Of a stretch of DNA of 64,000 nt, positions 59,312 to 64,000 are shown in pieces (the first letter of the stretch is position 1; every line of letters begins with the position of its first letter). The DNA comes from Gimesia chilikensis (GTDB taxonomy: Bacteria; Planctomycetota; Planctomycetia; Planctomycetales; Planctomycetaceae), in contig NZ_VTSR01000006.1 in NCBI RefSeq assembly GCF_008329715.1, positions 434,001 through 498,000 on the forward strand, read 5' to 3'. The notes beneath the pieces were generated by a model, which made no database searches, was not told the origin of the DNA, and was given only the letters and a program-made list of their open reading frames with translations. Made by a program: the position numbers and the translations under genes.

Positions 59312-61279
59312 TCAATCGACATAAATAAATTCATTCGAATTCAAAACCGCCAGGCAGAGGTCCGTCAGCGCTGCACCTGCGTAAGGATCCTTTGTTTCCA
59401 GCTTGCCAAGAGGGAGCAGCAGCTGATCGGCAGTGCGTTGCTCCCGGCGCAGTTCTTCGCGCTGTGCTTTCAGAAACTGAACGAGTTCGACCAGTTCTGC
59501 TTTCCCTGGCTGACGTCCCAACGCCCGTCGGATCAACAGCGTCACCTGCTGTCGGGGACTGGAACCGGCCTCGTCCTGAATCAGTCCCGCCAGCTCTCGT
59601 GCTGACTTGAGCGAACTTTCCGAGTTCAACATCAACAGCGCCTGTGGAGCCGTGGTTGAGTTGCCTCGCTGGGGACAGCTGTTATTCGCATCGGGCCGAT
59701 CAAAGGCTTCGAACAGGGGATAGCGAAGGTTGCGTCGTGCAAAGACATAGATACTGCGGCGGTAGTGATCCTCTTCGCGGGGACTGGTCTTCCACTGATC
59801 CTTGAGCAGCGTGGCCCGCAGTTCCTGAGGCAGGGGCGGCATAACGCCTCGACCGCCGGTTCGCTCGGAGAGTTTACCGCTGATCGATAACAGCGCATCG
59901 CGAATCACCTCCGCATCCAGACGCTGACGGGGAAACCGCGAGAGCAGTGCGGCATCGGGATCATGTTCCAGGCTTTGTTTCCAGGCACTGCGTTGTTCCG
60001 CTGCGACTGATTCCACGTTCTGGGTCTGCAAGCTGCTGGCCTGCTGATAGACCCGCGAGGTCAAAATCAGACGATGCAGCGATTTCAGTTTCCAGCCGGT
60101 CTCAGTAAATTCGGCCGCCAGCCAGTCCAGCAGTTCAGGATGGGAGGGAGATTCTCCCATCAGACCAAAGTCGCTGGGTGAGGCACACAAGCCCCGCCCG
60201 AAGTGATGCTGCCAGACCCGATTCACGATTACCCGCGACGTGAGGGGATGCGATTTCTGCGTCAACCAGCGAGCCAGAGCGAGCCGCTGCTGAGGTGCTG
60301 TCTGCGACTCGATCTGCTGCTCATCTGAATTCGCAATCCGCAAGAAGGCAGGCTCAACTTCAGGGCCGGGACGACGCCAGTCGCCGCGGAGCATCACGTG
60401 ACTTGGTTTCCGTTTTTTATCCGTTGCAGCGAGAGTCGTTACCGAACGATTCTTCACCGGTTGCACCGCCGGTTCAAAGAAAGCTCGCAGACGATAAAAG
60501 TCAAACGTGCTGATCGGATCATACTTATGATCGTGGCACTGGGCACATCCCAGCTGCAGGGCCATGAATACGGAACCGACCGTGGAAGTCATCTCGTTGA
60601 GCAGCGTGTGGCGTCGTTCTTCCTGTGAATTGATGTCGGGCATATCGGGTCCGGAATGACAGAAGGCCGTCGCTGTCCGGGCATCGGGATTGTCAGGGGC
60701 AATCACATCCCCGGCCAGTTGCCAGCGAACAAACTGATCGTAGGGCATATCAGCATTCAGCGCCTTGATCACCCAGTCCCGGTACTTCCAGGCATCAGGG
60801 CGGATCTTATCGTGTTCGTAGCCGTCCGTTTCTGCAAACCGGGCCAGGTCGAGCCAGTGCTGGGCCCAGCGTTCGCCATAGCGGGGCGAAGCCAGCAGGC
60901 GATCCACGAGTCGCTCATATGCATCATCAGTCTGGTCTGCTAAAAACTGATCGACTTCCGCCGGCGTGGGAGGCAGGCCAATGACATCGAAATAAACGCG
61001 ACGGATCAGCGTTACCCGGGCTGCATCCGGGGCCGGTTGCAATCCCTCGGCTTCCAGCTTCGCGAGGATGAAGCGATCGATGGGCGTCCGCGTCCAGTTG
61101 CCTCGTTTGACTTCCGGTAGCGCCGGTTTTTGAATCGGCTGGAATGCCCAGTGATCGCGGTCTGACTCGGTCAGGGGAGTCTCGGTCAGTGCCTTCGGTT
61201 CTTCGGCTGAAACACTGACGGACAGTGACAGGCAGAGCAGACAACACCAGCAGCTGGCATACTTGCGGAATCCTTTCAT
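59312..61279 (-). CDS. DUF1549/DUF1553 domain protein
   Basis: A 655-residue exported protein (signal to about 26). DUF1549 occupies about 40-250 (TPIDRFILAKLEAEGLQPAPDA, VDRLLASPRYGERWAQHWLDLARFAETDG, GCAQCHDHKYDPI with a CxxCH site), DUF1553 about 335-610 (LARWLTQKSHPLTSRVIVNRVWQHHFGRGL, RRSIYVFARRNLRYPLFEAFD). The family is very numerous in planctomycetes and often linked to DUF1501; a cytochrome-like role is suspected because of CxxCH. No separate N-terminal cytochrome domain is present. It overlaps the DUF1501 stop by 4 bases. Confidence 0.92.
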   Translation of the reverse strand: MKGFRKYASCWCCLLCLSLSVSVSAEEPKALTETPLTESDRDHWAFQPIQKPALPEVKRGNWTRTPIDRFILAKLEAEGLQPAPDAARVTLIRRVYFDVIGLPPTPAEVDQFLADQTDDAYERLVDRLLASPRYGERWAQHWLDLARFAETDGYEHDKIRPDAWKYRDWVIKALNADMPYDQFVRWQLAGDVIAPDNPDARTATAFCHSGPDMPDINSQEERRHTLLNEMTSTVGSVFMALQLGCAQCHDHKYDPISTFDFYRLRAFFEPAVQPVKNRSVTTLAATDKKRKPSHVMLRGDWRRPGPEVEPAFLRIANSDEQQIESQTAPQQRLALARWLTQKSHPLTSRVIVNRVWQHHFGRGLCASPSDFGLMGESPSHPELLDWLAAEFTETGWKLKSLHRLILTSRVYQQASSLQTQNVESVAAEQRSAWKQSLEHDPDAALLSRFPRQRLDAEVIRDALLSISGKLSERTGGRGVMPPLPQELRATLLKDQWKTSPREEDHYRRSIYVFARRNLRYPLFEAFDRPDANNSCPQRGNSTTAPQALLMLNSESSLKSARELAGLIQDEAGSSPRQQVTLLIRRALGRQPGKAELVELVQFLKAQREELRREQRTADQLLLPLGKLETKDPYAGAALTDLCLAVLNSNEFIYVD

Positions 61280-62733
61280 GTGAGCAGTCCTTTCACAATC
61301 TCGACTTCCGCGGGACCAGTCAGACGCTCATCCAGACCGTTATGAAAGTAGGTCAGCGTTTCATGATCGAGTCCGAGCAGATGCAGGAGGGTCGCGTGAA
61401 ACTGATTGACGTGCACGGTCTGTTCCGCGGCGCGTAAGCCGATGGGATCGGTGGCCCCGTAAGCGCGCCCTCCCGTGATACCGGCACCGGCCAGCCAGCC
61501 ACAATAGCCCCAGGGATTGTGATCGCGGCCTTTGCCCTGCTCGCTCATCGGCATGCGACCGAATTCGCCACACCAGACCACGAGCGTGTCTTCCAGGAGC
61601 CCCCGTTGTTTCAAATCCTTGAGCAACGCTGCGATCGGCTGATCGGTCTTGCGGCAATAGGTGGTATGATTCTTCGTTACGTCGCTGTGTGCATCCCAGC
61701 CCACGGTATCTCCGGAGTAAAGCTGAATGAAACGCACGCCACGCTCCACCATGCGTCGTGCCAGCAGACAGCGTTCGCCGAAATCGCGCGTGTCTGGATC
61801 GTCGAGTCCATACATTTTGTGAGTCGCCGGTGTCTCCTGTGTCAGGTCGACAATTTCCGGAGCAGCGGTCTGCATGCGAAAAGCCAGCTCATAGGCGGCG
61901 ATCCGGGCTGAGAGTTCGTCGTCCCGATCGCGGGCTTCCAGGTGGCGTCGATTCAGGGATTGAACCAGATCCAGGGTCGCTCGTTGCTGGCGGGTAGAGA
62001 TCCCGGTGGGAGGCTTGAGATTCAGAATTGGCGTCTGTCCGGGGCGCATGGTTGTTCCCTGGAACGTGGCCGGCAGGTAACCGCTGCCCCAGGCGGGCGG
62101 TCCCCCTTTTACGCCGCCCCCTGGATCCGGCAGGACCACAAAGGCGGGCATGTCTGCATTCTCGGAACCCAAACCGTAGGCCACCCAGCTGCCCACACTC
62201 GGATGCCCCATCAGGATGCTGCCTGTATTCATCTGGTAGACCGACTGCGGATGATTCACGCTGTCACCATGCAGCGAGCGGATCACACACAGGTCGTCCA
62301 CAAGTGCGCCGGTGTGCGGCAGAAAGTCACTGACTTCCAGTCCCGACTCACCGCGTTTGCGAAAGGGTTTGATGGGTGCCAGCAGAGGATTCTGTGCCAC
62401 CTTGCGGCGCGTCATGACTTTGCCGAAACTTTCGGGCAGTGGTTTGCCCGCGTATTTGATCAGATCCGGTTTGGGATCCCACAGATCGACGTGACTGGGA
62501 CCGCCGTGCATGAAGAGCCAGATGATTCGTTTGGCGCGCGGAGGAAAGTCCGGTTTGCTGGAAGAGAGCGCTGAGTTCGCTGCAGCGTGCGCCGGCTGTT
62601 CCTGTTGCAGCAATGCGTTCAGAGCCAGCATACCCATTCCACCGCCGGCATTCTGCAGCAACTCGCGACGGTTCATCAGACCGGAGCAGGCAGGGCCGTG
62701 TGAAACTTGTCTCTGATGTTGATACTGACGCAT
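61276..62733 (-). CDS. DUF1501 domain protein (sulfatase-like fold)
   Basis: A 485-residue protein. A Tat-like region MNRRELLQNAGGGMGMLAL starts at about residue 20, before the DUF1501 fold with IWLFMHGGPSHVDLWDPKP, GESGLEVSDFLPH, VIRSLHGDSVNH and CGEFGRMP. The family is related to alkaline phosphatase/sulfatase-like enzymes and its metal-site residues (Asp, His) are visible; the actual substrate is unknown. It is the first gene of an operon with DUF1549/1553 and LamG/propeller genes. AGGGA precedes the ATG. Confidence 0.92.
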   Translation of the reverse strand: MRQYQHQRQVSHGPACSGLMNRRELLQNAGGGMGMLALNALLQQEQPAHAAANSALSSSKPDFPPRAKRIIWLFMHGGPSHVDLWDPKPDLIKYAGKPLPESFGKVMTRRKVAQNPLLAPIKPFRKRGESGLEVSDFLPHTGALVDDLCVIRSLHGDSVNHPQSVYQMNTGSILMGHPSVGSWVAYGLGSENADMPAFVVLPDPGGGVKGGPPAWGSGYLPATFQGTTMRPGQTPILNLKPPTGISTRQQRATLDLVQSLNRRHLEARDRDDELSARIAAYELAFRMQTAAPEIVDLTQETPATHKMYGLDDPDTRDFGERCLLARRMVERGVRFIQLYSGDTVGWDAHSDVTKNHTTYCRKTDQPIAALLKDLKQRGLLEDTLVVWCGEFGRMPMSEQGKGRDHNPWGYCGWLAGAGITGGRAYGATDPIGLRAAEQTVHVNQFHATLLHLLGLDHETLTYFHNGLDERLTGPAEVEIVKGLLT

Positions 62734-63303
62734 GCAGACAGTTCCCTGGGGATGAGGTGCAGATGACTGCTCCTACTATATCAGGGAGTGCGGGAGGCCT
62801 CGACTGAATTCAGAACGGAATTCGCTTTTGTCGAAAAATGAGTGTCCGCAGTCCTGGCACGCCGAGCTGAGAGACATACGTGAAATTCGGCTTCTGGGAC
62901 GCTGCTAATCGAACACCGGACTACGGGTTCCGTTTCGTCATTTTTTTGAACAAAGCCGAACGGGATTCAAAATATCCTGACTTTTTTCTTTCGATTCTGA
63001 AACCAGTTCATAGCTGCGGAAGTATTCCTGACGCGGGGTTCACCTCATGATTCTTCTTGAATCATGACTGTTTCTTTTTGGCATCATGTTGTTTTGCAGC
63101 ATCGTTTGTGTCCTGTCTGGCTGGTCAGACATAAAGAGTTCCCGGATTTTCCCGTTTTTCTGAAATCAGAAACAAACCGACTCCGGAAACTAAGCTATAT
63201 GAATACTGACCAGGCGCACGCGAAGGTCATCAGCAGTCCTGCAGACAGAGTGTGAATCAGAAACAATCATTCACAGTATCAGTAATAAAAGATGGGGAGA
63301 TCA
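62734..63303. other. Intergenic region upstream of DUF3300-like gene
   Basis: About 570 bases between divergent genes. Short frames on either strand lack protein character and are not called. GGGGAG before the ATG at 63304 is the ribosome site; no confident promoter is named. Confidence 0.4.
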
Positions 63304-64000
63304 ATGACTTCAACTTCAACGAGTTACTTGAAAGGATTCATCACCATCACCGCCGGCCTCTGTGTTCTGCTGCAGGCCGATCTGGCCAGCGCACAACAGC
63401 CCGGTCCCCTGGCAGCACAAAATAACAGAACACTGTCACCACGTGCGATCGAAAGTCTGGTGACCGGCATCGCCTTCTATCCGGATGAGCTGGTCGAGAC
63501 CATCCTGCAGGCAGCCCAACATCCCCTGGCGATCCGTCAGGCTTCCGAAAAAACAACCGGCCGGTTCGGCGGTCGATTTGCGCAACGGGTGCAACAATTC
63601 AATCAGAGTACAGACCCGAGTGTCGCGCAGCTCAATCAGCATCCCGAGATCCTGGCACAATTGAATGACAATCTTGCGACCACGACTTTACTGGGGCGCG
63701 TGTATCAGACACAGCCCGACGATGTCTGGCGGGCGATTGATAAACTGCGGGCCGAAGTCGATGCAGCACTGGAGGAAGAACCGCAGCAGTTCGTCGATGC
63801 CAGTGGTGCACCGTTGACAGGTCAGGCCGCGTATGTAGCGGCAGCCGGTTATGTCGCCGGTCGATACTTTGTACCCGCGACCATGTCAGAACTCTACGTG
63901 GCTTATGCGCATCCACAACAAACCACGACGACCGCCGTCTATGAAGGACCATATGCTTCCGGATCGGCCACGCAAACCACGACCACGGGTCCTTACGGTC
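63304..64000 (+). CDS. DUF3300-like exported protein, 3' end outside window
   Basis: The frame is open to the window end, so only the first 232 residues are seen. A signal peptide (about 1-28, ending LASAQ) is followed by ALSPRAIESLV-like (actual TLSPRAIESLV) and GIAFYPDELVETILQAAQHPLAI, matching the start of DUF3300 (ALYPDPLLAQVLMAATYP type). The remainder is Gln/Thr-rich with a low-complexity TTTTAVYEG region. A GGGGAG ribosome site precedes the ATG. Function unknown. Confidence 0.75.
   Translation, partial: MTSTSTSYLKGFITITAGLCVLLQADLASAQQPGPLAAQNNRTLSPRAIESLVTGIAFYPDELVETILQAAQHPLAIRQASEKTTGRFGGRFAQRVQQFNQSTDPSVAQLNQHPEILAQLNDNLATTTLLGRVYQTQPDDVWRAIDKLRAEVDAALEEEPQQFVDASGAPLTGQAAYVAAAGYVAGRYFVPATMSELYVAYAHPQQTTTTAVYEGPYASGSATQTTTTGPYG

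Overview
The window looks like a chromosome segment of a Planctomycetota bacterium, most likely a Gimesia-like member of the Planctomycetaceae. This is inferred from marker families rather than from rRNA. The markers are DUF1559 pilin-like proteins in tandem, a DUF1501 plus DUF1549/DUF1553 pair, a BBP7-type outer-membrane protein, DUF3467, DUF6807, Tat-exported Gfo/Idh and sugar-isomerase proteins, and methanofuran-type C1 genes. No rRNA, tRNA, CRISPR array, transposase or prophage was seen.

Layout. 0-4.6 kb: the 3' end of an amidohydrolase-aminotransferase fusion gene, then a ferrous-iron uptake operon (feoA, feoB, FeoB-associated Cys-rich protein) read leftward from a good promoter that overlaps a 19-bp dyad. 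5.1-11.6 kb: four tandem copies of one cassette, each a DUF1559 pilin-like gene, an intercistronic terminator-like hairpin and a 53-56 residue lipoprotein; this is the most distinctive part of the window. 11.6-13.9 kb: deoC, a sugar isomerase and a small unknown gene. 14.4-17.8 kb: tadA/cpaF-tadB-tadC pilus assembly genes ending at a 13-bp hairpin. 18.2-23.3 kb: a glycosyltransferase-GtrA fusion, a double-DUF3467 protein, ispH and glmS. 23.6-25.8 kb: two genes resembling methanofuran biosynthesis enzymes MfnD and MfnF.

26-39 kb is an envelope and carbohydrate region. It holds a lipoprotein with three DUF11-like repeats, an unknown secreted protein, Gfo/Idh oxidoreductase, three sugar-isomerase-like proteins (two here, one on the opposite strand), a gluzincin lipoprotein, a family-10 pectate lyase, a GntP transporter and a DUF6807 protein. 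37.9-43.2 kb carries two outer-membrane beta-barrel proteins in one operon: a BBP7-like protein and a 1302-residue inverse-autotransporter-like beta-helix protein. 43.9-49.5 kb: a prenyltransferase-fold protein without two zinc ligands, a zinc-ribbon coiled-coil protein, and the dnaG-rpoD operon with its promoter and terminator. 50-57.5 kb: a triple zinc-ribbon protein, a DUF58 protein, and an ABC exporter operon. 57.5-64 kb: a DUF1501 - DUF1549/1553 - LamG/propeller operon and the 5' part of a DUF3300-like gene.

Working together: housekeeping genes (dnaG, rpoD, glmS, ispH, deoC, feo) sit among lineage-specific envelope genes. The strongest candidate for an undescribed system is the four-fold DUF1559-lipoprotein cassette: gene order, hairpin position and the lipoprotein ELDP-type motif are all kept, while the sequences around them have diverged. 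Functions given for it are inference only.
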